Of a stretch of DNA of 36,908 bases, positions 1-8,229 are shown piece after piece (position 1 is the stretch's first letter; each line of letters opens with the position of its first letter). Below the pieces are notes generated by a model that was not told where the DNA came from, searched no databases, and worked only from the letters and a program-made list of their open reading frames with translations. A program made the position numbers and the translations under genes. Source of the stretch: Clostridiales bacterium (GTDB lineage Bacteria; Bacillota; Clostridia; Christensenellales; Aristaeellaceae); NCBI GenBank assembly GCA_015056255.1, contig SVGP01000026.1, forward strand, positions 1 to 36,908. The letters run 5' to 3'.

Positions 1-45
1 TGGTGTATTTGCCGTTTTGAATTAGGATTCTGCAAGAACATAAAG

Positions 46-84
46 AAAAGGACTGAAACCTTGTATCAAAGTTTCAGTCCTTTT
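46..84 (-). terminator. Rho-independent terminator of tRNA-Ala
   Basis: A perfect 14-bp inverted repeat (AAAAGGACTGAAAC and its complement) surrounds an 11-nt loop directly after the 3' end of the tRNA-Ala gene. Read on the minus strand the hairpin ends in TTTTCTTTA. The A-rich flank on the other side could let it work in both directions. Confidence 0.85.
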
Positions 85-85
85 A

Positions 86-161
86 TGGTGGAGCATAGGG
101 GATTCGAACCCCTGACCTCAACGATGCGAACGTTGCGCGCTACCAACTGTGCTAATGCCCC
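86..161 (-). tRNA. tRNA-Ala (anticodon CGC), CCA encoded
   Basis: On the minus strand this folds as a full cloverleaf. The acceptor is GGGGCAT with ATGCTCC (one G-U pair), followed by TA at positions 8-9 and a D-loop AGTTGGTA. The anticodon stem CAACG/CGTTG carries loop TTCGCAT, giving anticodon CGC, which reads GCG. The T-arm is AGGGG-TTCGAAT-CCCCT. The 3' CCA is encoded, unlike the other tRNA genes in this window. The D-stem has one A-C mismatch. Confidence 0.95.
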
Positions 162-192
162 ATATGCAGTTTCGTTCTTTCGAACAGATAAT

Positions 193-221
193 ATTATAGC
201 GTTTGGAGGGCATAAAGGCAA
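193..221 (-). promoter_or_regulatory. Promoter of tRNA-Ala
   Basis: On the minus strand, TTGCCT (216-221) and TATAAT (193-198) are separated by 17 bp. The bases just downstream (181-201) match the tRNA-Pro promoter region at 16354-16374 exactly over 21 nt, so the two genes share a -10 and leader block. Confidence 0.75.
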
Positions 222-266
222 GATAATTTATTGTTAATTTAGAAAAGAACAAAACGTCCGTTACGC

Positions 267-295
267 TTGCACAATCGCACAAAATCAGCTATAAT
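267..295 (+). promoter_or_regulatory. Promoter of the M28 peptidase gene
   Basis: TTGCAC (267-272), 17 bp, TATAAT (290-295). It sits 40 bp before the ribosome-binding site at 320-326. Because 267 lies inside this -35 box, a TTG start there for the downstream reading frame is very unlikely. Confidence 0.75.
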
Positions 296-335
296 AGTTT
301 CAATCAATTATGGTTATACAAGGAGGAAAATCTTT

Positions 336-1595
336 ATGGAAGTTTCTGCCCATCGCGCGTTTCAGATGCTGAAGAGTCTGGCTTATGTTCGCCTGTCCGC
401 ATCTCCTGAGGAAGCAAAGGCTGCGGAGGTTTTGAAAAACGCCTGCGTGGAAGCGGGCGTAGATGTTCATATTGAAGAGTTTAACGTGGCCTGCGGCAAA
501 ATCAATCATGCAAAGCTCGTCGTGACCGCGCCCTACAAAAAGGAATATGCGGTTTCCGGCTTTGAGCGCGCGCTGTCCACGCCCGAAGGCGGACTAGATG
601 CAGAGTTTTATTATGCCGAAGATCTTCAGGAAGTGCATCTTAAAAACTGCAAGGGCAAGATCGTAATGGTCAACGGACTTCGAAGGGACGACTATAAAAA
701 GCTGATGAAGGCCGGCCCCGCCGCGATTCTCACCTTCTCCGGAAGCGTACTTGACCGCGAGAGCGAAACCGATCTTGGTATCAAAAAGCTTCGCGAAACC
801 ATGACCGAGCCCTTCGGACACGCAATCGCTTTAAACATGCGTGCAAAGGACGCAGCCGAAATCGTACGCCGCGGCGCGAAAGAAATGCACATCGAGCTTG
901 ATTCTGAGTGCTACGACGGCGTGAGCCGCAACGTCTGCGCTGTGATCGAAGGCTCAAAGTATCCGGACGAAATCGTGTCTTTCGGCGCGCATTTCGACTC
1001 CGTTCATTTCTCCACCGGCGTATACGACAATATTTCTGGCTCCGTAATTCTGGTTGAGCTCATGCGCTACTTTGCCGCCCACAAGCCCGCCAGAACCCTC
1101 AAATTCAACTGGTACGGAAGCGAAGAGCAGGGTCTTCTCGGAAGCAAAGCTTGGGTCAAGGCGCATGAGGACGAGCTTGAAAAGCATGTTTTGATGATCA
1201 ACGTGGACGTTGCCGCTCCTACGCTTGGCGTAAACATCGCCCCCGTTCTCGGAACCGAAAAGACCGTAGGCTACGTGGATGCGCTCATGAAGGAAATCGG
1301 CGTCGGCTGCAAAGTTTCAATGGACATTTATTCCAGCGACTGCGTTCCCTTTGCCGACAATGGCGTTCCCGCGATCAACCTTTGCCGCTTCGGCGCGCCC
1401 GGCGCAAACTTCATCCACGACAGACGCGACAATCTAAAGAGCGGCTATCTCGACGAAAATGCGCTCGGAATCACCTTAAAGCAGGCGCTGCACTTAGCAA
1501 AGCGCGTGGTGAACGCCGAAGTCTTCCCCATCGAGAGAAAGATTTCCGACGAAATCAAAGAAAAAGTGGACAAGTATCTGTTTAAGAAGGACTAA
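336..1595 (+). CDS. M28-family zinc peptidase (aminopeptidase-like)
   Basis: A 419-residue metallopeptidase of the M28 di-zinc family, which removes N-terminal residues or acts on peptides and acylated amino acids. Visible metal ligands are His219 and Asp221 (GAHFDSVH), bridging Asp231 (YDN), general base Glu263 and ligand Glu264 (GSEEQG), Asp291 (NVDV) and His361 (FIHD). The stretch around residues 85-190 looks like the PA-type insert seen in many M28 peptidases. No signal peptide or membrane segment is visible, so it is probably cytoplasmic. The ATG at 336 is chosen because AAGGAGG lies 9 nt upstream; the frame is open back to a TTG at 267, but that overlaps the promoter. The gene is monocistronic between its own promoter and terminator. 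The family is secure; the substrate cannot be read from sequence. Confidence 0.9.
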   Translation: MEVSAHRAFQMLKSLAYVRLSASPEEAKAAEVLKNACVEAGVDVHIEEFNVACGKINHAKLVVTAPYKKEYAVSGFERALSTPEGGLDAEFYYAEDLQEVHLKNCKGKIVMVNGLRRDDYKKLMKAGPAAILTFSGSVLDRESETDLGIKKLRETMTEPFGHAIALNMRAKDAAEIVRRGAKEMHIELDSECYDGVSRNVCAVIEGSKYPDEIVSFGAHFDSVHFSTGVYDNISGSVILVELMRYFAAHKPARTLKFNWYGSEEQGLLGSKAWVKAHEDELEKHVLMINVDVAAPTLGVNIAPVLGTEKTVGYVDALMKEIGVGCKVSMDIYSSDCVPFADNGVPAINLCRFGAPGANFIHDRRDNLKSGYLDENALGITLKQALHLAKRVVNAEVFPIERKISDEIKEKVDKYLFKKD

Positions 1596-1610
1596 ACCAA
1601 ACCGATTTCT

Positions 1611-1645
1611 ACCGGCTGTATGTTACCACAGCCGGTATTTTTTAT
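1611..1645 (+). terminator. Terminator after the M28 peptidase
   Basis: A perfect 9-bp stem, ACCGGCTGT/ACAGCCGGT, with an 8-nt loop is followed by ATTTTTTATTT, 15 bp after the stop codon. Confidence 0.9.
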
Positions 1646-1695
1646 TTCATCATTTACAATTATGTCCCTATTTTTCAACTACTTCGTCATAAATC

Positions 1696-1725
1696 TTGAC
1701 TTTTTTATGGCTGATTCGGTATTAT
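1696..1725 (+). promoter_or_regulatory. Promoter of the glycan locus
   Basis: TTGACT (1696-1701), 18 bp, TATTAT (1720-1725). The leader of about 105 nt before the first start codon has no clear operator or catabolite-response site that I can recognise. It carries GC-rich partial dyads around 1790-1816 of unclear meaning. Confidence 0.65.
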
Positions 1726-1839
1726 TATATTGTGATTAAGTCTCTTTAACCACACGAAACGATGTGCCCGATCCTTCCCCCCATTTTCCACGCGCGCCGG
1801 CACATGACGCGTGCACATAAAAAAGGAGGCAATTTTCGC

Positions 1840-3861
1840 ATGATGAATTCCCGAAAGCTCCTCTCCCTTCTGATGGCCCTCGCACTCGTTCTCGGCCTTA
1901 TGCCCATGGCAGGCGCCGAAGCAGCCGAGGTCATTGACCAGGCTTACCTCATGTATGCCGACACCAGCTGGACCTACCAGTACTGGAGCGGCGAAGCCAC
2001 CGGCGGCATCAAGGCCATCAACGCCGACATCACCGGCGAAGGCGACTACACCGTCGGCCTCGATTTCACCGAAACTCCTGACGGCGCAGCTTCCGGCGTT
2101 GCGTTCGCCGCGCTCGGCATCGTAAACGGCGAAAACACCATGCCCGGCTGGTTCATCCGCATCAATGAAATCCGCGTAAACGGCGAAGCCATTGCCTTTG
2201 ACAAGGGCTACACCTCCTCCGACGACGGCATCACCACCCGCATGAACATCTACAACGAGTGGGTTTCCGATCTTCCCGCCGACGCCCGCTCCTTTGACGG
2301 CAAGATCGACGACACCAACTGGATGATCGTTGACAATGCTGATTTTGCATCCGTCAAGACCGTTGAAGTCGACTTCAGCCTCATGAAGCACGGCATCGAC
2401 GTAGCCTACATCGCCTTTGCCGATTCCACCTGGGAGCGCCAGTGGTGGCACGACGGCAACGACTACACCGGCGTTAAGGCCACCGAGGCCGTGATCACCG
2501 GCGCAGGCGACTATTCTGTTGCCCTCGACTTCACCTCCACCGAATACGGCGGAGCCAACGGCCTCGCCTTTGCCGCTCTTTGCATCCAGAACGGCGAAAA
2601 GACCTTCCCCGGCTACTTCTTAAAGATCAACGACATCCGTATTGGCGGCGAGTCCGTAGCGTTCGTCAAGGGCTACACCACCTCCGACGACGGCGTCACC
2701 ACCCGCATCAACATCTTCAACGAGTGGGTCGGCAACATCCCCGCCGAAGCCCGTTCCTATGACGGCGTAACCGAAGACGCCAATTGGATCATGATCGACA
2801 AGGCGCTCTTTACTGAAAAGACCGCTTCCATCGAAGTTGATTTCACCGTCGTTCCCAAGACCGACGTCGCCTACATCATGTATGCCGACGCTGCTTGGGC
2901 CAACCAGTACTGGGGCGGCGAAGCGCCCGAAGGCATCACTGCTGTCAACCCCGTTGTTGACGGCGCAGGCAAATATGTTGCCTCCCTTGAGTTCGCCAAT
3001 CCCGCTAATGACGTCGCCTTTGCGGCCCTTGGCATCACCACCGGCGAAAAGACCTTCCCCGGCTACTATGTCGACATCGTTGACATCAAGGTAAACGGCG
3101 AATCCATCGAGCTCAAGAAGGGCTATACCTCCTCCGACGACGGCATCTGCACCCGCGAAAACATCTACAATGAATGGGTAAGCGAGCTTCCCTCCGACGC
3201 CCGCCGCGCCGATGGCAACCTCGAAGGTGCTTCCCCCATCATGGTGGACAAGGCTGCTTTTGCAAGCGTAGAAAAGATCGAAGTCACCTTCAACTACATC
3301 TACGGCGAGCCCCCGGCGGAAGAAGCTGCCAAGCTTTCCGAGGCTGAGCTTGAAGCCTATTTAACCGCCGATTACAACGCCTACATCGGTGTTCAGTCTC
3401 AGAACTACATTTTCCGCAACGCCTGGAACGACACCTATGGCCGCGACGACGAGACCAATGTTGGCTTCTTTAACCGCCTGACCGGCTGGGATGCCGACAA
3501 CAATCCCGTTGACTACGCCGGCTCCTTCGTCGACACCGCCATTACCGAGGACGGCACCTACACCGTTTCCCTCACCACGGGCGAAATGGGCTTCGGAAGC
3601 GATGAGAGCTTCAACCTTCTCTTCGTCTCCACCGACATTCCCTCCATCCTCGTAAAGAATGAGCATGTTGCCATCACCGACGTAAAGGTCAAGATCGGCG
3701 ACAGCAAAACTCAGGAATACACCGAAATCGACGCCAAGGGTGACTATGCGCGCATCGTTCTTCTGGACACCTACAACCAGTCCGCTGAACCCTTCGGCTA
3801 CATCGTTCCCGGCGCGAACACCCCCATCACCATCACCTTCACCGTAACCGGACTTAAGTAA
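1840..3861 (+). CDS. Secreted protein with three tandem ~155-residue modules, putative glycan-binding
   Basis: A 673-residue exported protein that I cannot assign to a named family. A signal peptide covers residues 1-28 (MMNSRKLLSLLMALALVLGL, cleavage near AGAEA) with no lipobox Cys. Three closely similar modules start near residues 33, 187 and 342. Each carries YADxxW, a GxGxYxxxLxF strand, VAFAALxIxxGExTxPG, a KGYTSSDDGI block and NEWVxxxPxxAR. A linker (PPAEEAAKLSEAELEAYL) leads to a diverged fourth module, about 510-673. The all-beta look, conserved Trp/Tyr, lack of catalytic signature and position ahead of sugar permeases and a GH5 enzyme suggest glycan binding at the cell surface; that is inference. 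The C-terminal part of the GH5 protein at 8230 shows the same pattern. Codons are strongly C-ending, implying high expression. ATG 1840 has AAGGAGG about 10 nt upstream; ATG 1843 is possible. Confidence 0.8.
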   Translation: MMNSRKLLSLLMALALVLGLMPMAGAEAAEVIDQAYLMYADTSWTYQYWSGEATGGIKAINADITGEGDYTVGLDFTETPDGAASGVAFAALGIVNGENTMPGWFIRINEIRVNGEAIAFDKGYTSSDDGITTRMNIYNEWVSDLPADARSFDGKIDDTNWMIVDNADFASVKTVEVDFSLMKHGIDVAYIAFADSTWERQWWHDGNDYTGVKATEAVITGAGDYSVALDFTSTEYGGANGLAFAALCIQNGEKTFPGYFLKINDIRIGGESVAFVKGYTTSDDGVTTRINIFNEWVGNIPAEARSYDGVTEDANWIMIDKALFTEKTASIEVDFTVVPKTDVAYIMYADAAWANQYWGGEAPEGITAVNPVVDGAGKYVASLEFANPANDVAFAALGITTGEKTFPGYYVDIVDIKVNGESIELKKGYTSSDDGICTRENIYNEWVSELPSDARRADGNLEGASPIMVDKAAFASVEKIEVTFNYIYGEPPAEEAAKLSEAELEAYLTADYNAYIGVQSQNYIFRNAWNDTYGRDDETNVGFFNRLTGWDADNNPVDYAGSFVDTAITEDGTYTVSLTTGEMGFGSDESFNLLFVSTDIPSILVKNEHVAITDVKVKIGDSKTQEYTEIDAKGDYARIVLLDTYNQSAEPFGYIVPGANTPITITFTVTGLK

Positions 3862-3875
3862 GCCGATAAAAGGCG

Positions 3876-3902
3876 CGGTGCCCCCGCCTTACGGGGGCAC
3901 CG
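3876..3902 (+). terminator. Intercistronic GC hairpin, probable partial terminator or 3' stabiliser
   Basis: A perfect 11-bp stem, CGGTGCCCCCG/CGGGGGCACCG, with loop CCTTA lies between the repeat protein and the first permease. The following TATCTTTGTTTC is only a weak T-tract. No promoter is evident before 3949, so partial read-through would explain high expression of the first gene and lower expression of the permeases. Confidence 0.65.
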
Positions 3903-3948
3903 TATCTTTGTTTCATTATGAATACAACATGAAAAGAGGCTTGCATTC

Positions 3949-5427
3949 ATGTACCAGGCAACTCCGCTCATTAAGACCGACCCATTGATCAAAAAAGATA
4001 CTTTTTTCGAAAAGCTCACCGCCATCCTCATCCGCATACTCGTTCTGATCTTTGGCTTCATGGCGTTTTTCCCGCAAGTCAACCCCGGGCGCATCATGGA
4101 GAAAATCAATGTGAATACTTCGCTGTTTACAACGGCGTTATCATACGAAACCCTGACAGGCAATTTCGGCCTCATCATGCGCCGCGGCTGGCTCACAAGC
4201 GGAAACATTTATTTTCTGATGGCCTGCGCAGCGGTCATTTTACTCGGCATCGCCCTTTGCGCCGTTGGCGCATGCATGTCTTTGGGCAACCGCCGCATGC
4301 AAAGGCTCGCCTGCGCTTTCCCGCTTTCGGGAAGCGCCCTTACCCTTCTTTCTGCATTCGGCATTTCCTATCTTTTTAAAACCCTCTCAGAAAGCAAAAA
4401 CGCCAAGGCGCTTGAACTCATCTTCCCAAACGCGCTTTACATTTTTATCGCCTTCTCCGCGGTCATTCTGATTCTCTCCATTATAAGGCTCATTCAGCTT
4501 CGCGGGCCCGTTGAAGCACAGATGGAGATGGAGGAAAAATACCGCTTATTCCTTATGCTGCTTCCGGTTTTGCTGCTGGCGTTTGTGTTCAGCTATCTTC
4601 CGATTTACGGCTGGCGGTACGCGTTTTTCGATTACGACGTCGGCGACAAGCTTTCCCGCGAAAACTTTGTGGCGTTCAAGTGGTTCACCTTCCTCTTTGA
4701 AGGAAGCGCCTATCGCCGCGACATTTTAAGGGTGCTTAAAAACACGCTCATCATGTCCGGCCTCGGCATTGCGACAAGCTGGCTCCCGGTTGCGTTTGCC
4801 ATTCTGCTGGCCGAAATCCGCTCCAGCCGCTTTCAGCGCTTTGTTCAGACCTTTACGACCATTCCGAACTTCATTTCCTGGGTCTTGGTTTATTCCTTCG
4901 CCCTCGCCATTTTCTCAACTGACGGCTTTATCAATAGCTTCCTAAGAAACGTCCTCCACATTTCCGGCGCGAACACCGACTATCTGGCAAGCGCCGATTT
5001 CACCTGGATCAAGATGCTTTTTTGGGGCACGTGGAAGGGCCTCGGCTGGAGCGCGATTATCTACATCGCGGGCATTTCCGGAATCGATCAGCAACTGTAC
5101 GAGGCCGCACGCGTGGACGGCGCAAACCGCTTCCACTGCATGTGGCACATCACGGTTCCGGGCCTTATGGGCACGTACTGCGTCATGCTTTTAATGTCCA
5201 TTGCGGGTATTCTTTCAAACGGCATGGAGCAGTATCTGGTGTTCTCCAACCCCATCAACAAGGACGTTATCGAGGTTCTCGACCTTTACGTCTACAACCT
5301 CGGCATCAAGCAGGGCCTTGTGCCCATTTCGACCGTCGTCGGCATCTTTAAGTCGCTGGTCGGCATCACGCTCCTTTTCTCCGCAAACGGCATTTCCAAG
5401 CTCGTTCGCGGCGAGAGCATTATATAA
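3949..5427 (+). CDS. Carbohydrate ABC transporter permease (LplB-like) with extra N-terminal membrane domain
   Basis: One of two inner-membrane subunits of a CUT1-type oligosaccharide importer. The C-terminal ~300 residues match the LplB/YteP type, with about six membrane segments and the ATPase-contacting EAA loop EAARVDGANRFHCMWHITVPG starting at residue 385. The first ~190 residues are an addition not seen in usual ~300-residue LplB proteins: about four hydrophobic segments (roughly residues 20-42, 85-110, 120-145 and 160-185) ending in a short charged linker (QMEMEEKYR). The start has AAGAGG about 9 nt upstream. The next permease begins 14 bp after the stop, so the two are co-translated. 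No ATPase gene is near; such systems commonly share an MsmX/UgpC-type ATPase encoded elsewhere. The substrate is inferred to be a beta-glucan or related oligosaccharide from the neighbouring GH5. Confidence 0.88.
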   Translation: MYQATPLIKTDPLIKKDTFFEKLTAILIRILVLIFGFMAFFPQVNPGRIMEKINVNTSLFTTALSYETLTGNFGLIMRRGWLTSGNIYFLMACAAVILLGIALCAVGACMSLGNRRMQRLACAFPLSGSALTLLSAFGISYLFKTLSESKNAKALELIFPNALYIFIAFSAVILILSIIRLIQLRGPVEAQMEMEEKYRLFLMLLPVLLLAFVFSYLPIYGWRYAFFDYDVGDKLSRENFVAFKWFTFLFEGSAYRRDILRVLKNTLIMSGLGIATSWLPVAFAILLAEIRSSRFQRFVQTFTTIPNFISWVLVYSFALAIFSTDGFINSFLRNVLHISGANTDYLASADFTWIKMLFWGTWKGLGWSAIIYIAGISGIDQQLYEAARVDGANRFHCMWHITVPGLMGTYCVMLLMSIAGILSNGMEQYLVFSNPINKDVIEVLDLYVYNLGIKQGLVPISTVVGIFKSLVGITLLFSANGISKLVRGESII

Positions 5428-5441
5428 GGAGGAAGCTAACA

Positions 5442-6365
5442 ATGAAAGCACATGCAAAAAAGTATTCCTCTGAAAAAAGAAGCGTAGGCGACCGCATTTT
5501 CGACGTGACTTTGATCGTGTTTTTCACGCTTTTCACGCTTCTTTGCATATTCCCCTTCTACTATCTTTTCATAAACACGATTTCAGCAAACGATCTGGTT
5601 TCTTCGGGCCTCATTAACTTTTACCCCAGAGGCATTCACCTCGGCAACTACATCGCCCTTAAGGATGTTTCCGATCTCGGCTCCTCCGCTATCGTCACTG
5701 TCCTTAGAACCATTATCGGAACCGCGCTCATGGTGGTCGTGTCTGCATGGGCAGGGTATCTGGTCACCAAGCGCAATATGTGGAAGCGTTCCCTCTGGTA
5801 CAGATCGCTTGTCATCATCATGTACTTTAACGCAGGCCTTATCCCCTGGTACATGAACATGCTGATGCTGGGGCTTACCAACAATTTCTTCGCCTACATC
5901 ATTCCCGGCATGGTCGCTCCCTACAACATCATATTGGTCAAAACCTACATCGAGTCCATCCCCTCGTCGCTTGAAGAATCCGCCATCATCGACGGCGCAA
6001 ACACGCCCACGGTGTTTTTGAAGATCATCTGGCCGCTTTCAACCCCGATTCTGGCCACCATCGCCATTTTCGGCGCGGTCGGCAACTGGAATTCGTTCCA
6101 GGACAGCCTGCTTCTCATGTCCAACGCGCCCAAGATGTACACCCTTCAGCACAGATTGTATATTTATCTTAATTCCTCCTCAAACTTAAGCGCGGTCATG
6201 AGCGGCTCCTCCGGCGCGTCCACGCAGGCGCTTTCAAGCCTCTTAAACACCAAGGTCATCAAATACACCGTCTCCATGGTCACCATTATCCCGATTCTCA
6301 TGGTTTATCCCTTCATGCAGCGTTTCTTTGTAAAGGGCATCATGCTCGGCGCTGTCAAGGGTTGA
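5442..6365 (+). CDS. Carbohydrate ABC transporter permease (LplC/YtcP-like)
   Basis: The second membrane subunit of the importer, 307 residues, the usual length for the MalG/LplC side. A first hydrophobic segment lies near residues 25-50 (LIVFFTLFTLLCIFPFYYLF), and the protein has about six segments in all. The EAA loop is present as EESAIIDGANTPTVFLKIIW. The C-terminus GIMLGAVKG is typical of this subfamily. An AAGGAGG site sits about 9 nt before the ATG, and the upstream permease ends 14 bp earlier. The binding-protein gene follows 40 bp after the stop with its own ribosome site, making a permease-permease-binding protein operon. Confidence 0.92.
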   Translation: MKAHAKKYSSEKRSVGDRIFDVTLIVFFTLFTLLCIFPFYYLFINTISANDLVSSGLINFYPRGIHLGNYIALKDVSDLGSSAIVTVLRTIIGTALMVVVSAWAGYLVTKRNMWKRSLWYRSLVIIMYFNAGLIPWYMNMLMLGLTNNFFAYIIPGMVAPYNIILVKTYIESIPSSLEESAIIDGANTPTVFLKIIWPLSTPILATIAIFGAVGNWNSFQDSLLLMSNAPKMYTLQHRLYIYLNSSSNLSAVMSGSSGASTQALSSLLNTKVIKYTVSMVTIIPILMVYPFMQRFFVKGIMLGAVKG

Positions 6366-6405
6366 TCGTATGAATAAACGCACAAACAGGAAAGGAGCCT
6401 CCCCC

Positions 6406-8148
6406 ATGAAAAGAATCGTTTCCCTGGTTCTTGCGCTGATGTTTGTCTTTGGCGCAGTCTCTGCAATCGCCCAAGTTCCCTATTACTCCATTCCCAGCGA
6501 CATAAACGAAATCTTCCCCCTGGACGGCGACCCCATTCAGTTAAACGTCTACAGCCAGCTTGCCAACTACGCAGGCATTCAGACCGGCTGGAGCGCCGCG
6601 CTTTTAAAGGATCTTTTTAACGTCACCATCAATATCATTCCCGACTCAGACGGAACGTTTGAAACCCGCATGGCTTCCGGCAATCTTGGCGACATGGTCG
6701 TCTGGGGCGCAAACGGCGCGGACTACAAAAACGCCATCGAAAAGGGCATGCTGTTCAACTGGGAAGAGTATGGCTTCCTGGATATGTACGCCCCCTATGT
6801 CGCTGCCAACTACACGGACGCCCTTGAAAGCAACCGCGAAATCAGCGGCACCGGCGACGTTTACGGTTTCGGCTTCAACGTAGCCTCCACCAAGGGCAGC
6901 CACCAGTCCTTCTTCTACAGCTGGGATTTAAGATGGGATCTTTACAAGCAGCTGGGCTATCCCGAGATCAAGGATCTTAAGGACCTGATGGAAGTTTTCA
7001 AGCAGATGAAGGCCATCTGCCCCACCGATGACCGCGGCAACGAAACCTACGCCGTATCCGTATGGCCCGACTGGGACGGCAACATGGTCATGTACGTAAA
7101 GGCCCTCGCCACCGCCTATCGCGGCTATGACGAACTGGGTATCGGCCACTACAACCCCTTAAACGGCGAATTCTACGACTGCCTGGCGCAGAACAGCCCC
7201 TATATGGAGTGCGTTCAGTTCTTTAACGAGCTTTACAGAAACGGCCTCCTCGACCCCAACTCCATGACCCAGAACTATGAGCAGATGATCGAAAAGGTCA
7301 AAAACAGCGGAACCTTCTGGTCCATCTTCAACTACGCAGGCTCAATGGCCTACAATACCGACGAGCATATGGCCCAGGGTCGCATGATGTATGCCCGCGT
7401 ACCCGATGAAGCCTATCCCATCACCTACGGCCTCGGCACCACCGGCGGCGTTCGCATCTGGTCCATCGGCGCAGATACCGCCTATCCCGATCTTTGCCTC
7501 GCCATCATGGACTTCCTCGCAACGCCCGAAGGCTCCATGACCATGTGGTACGGCCCGCGCGGCCTCATGTGGGACTATAACGCCGATGGCGGCATGTACT
7601 TCACCGAGCTTGGCAAAAAGTGCAACCTTGACACCAAGCATGACTTAACCGGTGTCGAATGGGTATCCCCCTACACCGGCAAGTCCTATACCCTCTCCGG
7701 CAACTTCAACGACGGCTGCCTCCAGATCAACAACAACACTCTGACCAAGGACATGGTCAACCCCGACGGCAAACTCGGCGAAACCTTCAACAAGGACACC
7801 TGGGTATCCGAGCTCACCGCCACCACCTACGACATCCAGCAGGATTGGCGCGACTACACCGGTGTCAGCCTTTCCGATCAGTATTTTGAGAAGCTCAACC
7901 ACTACATCATCATGCCCGACATCCCCTACGCCGAGAGCGAAAAGGACGACGAGCTGACCGTTATCTGGAACCAGGTCACCAAGGCCATCACCACCTACAC
8001 CTGGCGCGCCATCTTTGCCAAGAACCCCGGCGAATACAACTACCACATCAGCGAAATGAAGCGCATCTGCAAGGAATACGGCTACGAAAAGTGCGTGGCA
8101 TGGAGCCAGCAGGAAGCCGCCATCAAGTGGGCGCTTTCCCAGAACTAA
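6406..8148 (+). CDS. Extracellular solute-binding protein of a carbohydrate ABC transporter (LplA-like)
   Basis: A 580-residue binding protein of the large family-1 type that goes with LplB/LplC permeases; it would capture an oligosaccharide and hand it to the permeases. A signal peptide is clear (MKRIVSLVLALMFVFGAVSA, then IAQVPYY). There is no Cys at the cleavage site, so it is predicted to be released by signal peptidase I rather than lipid-anchored, which is unusual for a Gram-positive binding protein. Trp and Tyr are frequent, as expected in a sugar site. ATG 6406 is chosen because AAAGGAG precedes it by about 9 nt and the signal peptide starts there; an upstream in-frame ATG at 6370 lacks a ribosome site. 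Strongly C-ending codons suggest high expression. It closes the transporter unit, with a terminator after it. Confidence 0.9.
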   Translation: MKRIVSLVLALMFVFGAVSAIAQVPYYSIPSDINEIFPLDGDPIQLNVYSQLANYAGIQTGWSAALLKDLFNVTINIIPDSDGTFETRMASGNLGDMVVWGANGADYKNAIEKGMLFNWEEYGFLDMYAPYVAANYTDALESNREISGTGDVYGFGFNVASTKGSHQSFFYSWDLRWDLYKQLGYPEIKDLKDLMEVFKQMKAICPTDDRGNETYAVSVWPDWDGNMVMYVKALATAYRGYDELGIGHYNPLNGEFYDCLAQNSPYMECVQFFNELYRNGLLDPNSMTQNYEQMIEKVKNSGTFWSIFNYAGSMAYNTDEHMAQGRMMYARVPDEAYPITYGLGTTGGVRIWSIGADTAYPDLCLAIMDFLATPEGSMTMWYGPRGLMWDYNADGGMYFTELGKKCNLDTKHDLTGVEWVSPYTGKSYTLSGNFNDGCLQINNNTLTKDMVNPDGKLGETFNKDTWVSELTATTYDIQQDWRDYTGVSLSDQYFEKLNHYIIMPDIPYAESEKDDELTVIWNQVTKAITTYTWRAIFAKNPGEYNYHISEMKRICKEYGYEKCVAWSQQEAAIKWALSQN

Positions 8149-8167
8149 GGTTTTTCCCCATAACCAT

Positions 8168-8202
8168 CGCCGGGTAGGCAGCCTGCCTTACCCGGCGTTT
8201 TT
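8168..8202 (+). terminator. Terminator after the solute-binding protein gene
   Basis: CGCCGGGTA plus GGCA pair with TGCC plus TTACCCGGCG across a 3-nt loop with a one-base bulge, followed by TTTTT. It lies 20 bp after the stop. The GH5 gene starts 28 bp later without a separate clear promoter, so read-through is likely. Confidence 0.85.
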
Positions 8203-8229
8203 GAATCAATATCCAATGAGGATGATTTT

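Noticed and set aside
1705..2451. 248-codon open frame on the minus strand
   Set aside because: It is a Gly/Val-rich antisense product of the strongly C-ending codon bias in the repeat-protein gene.
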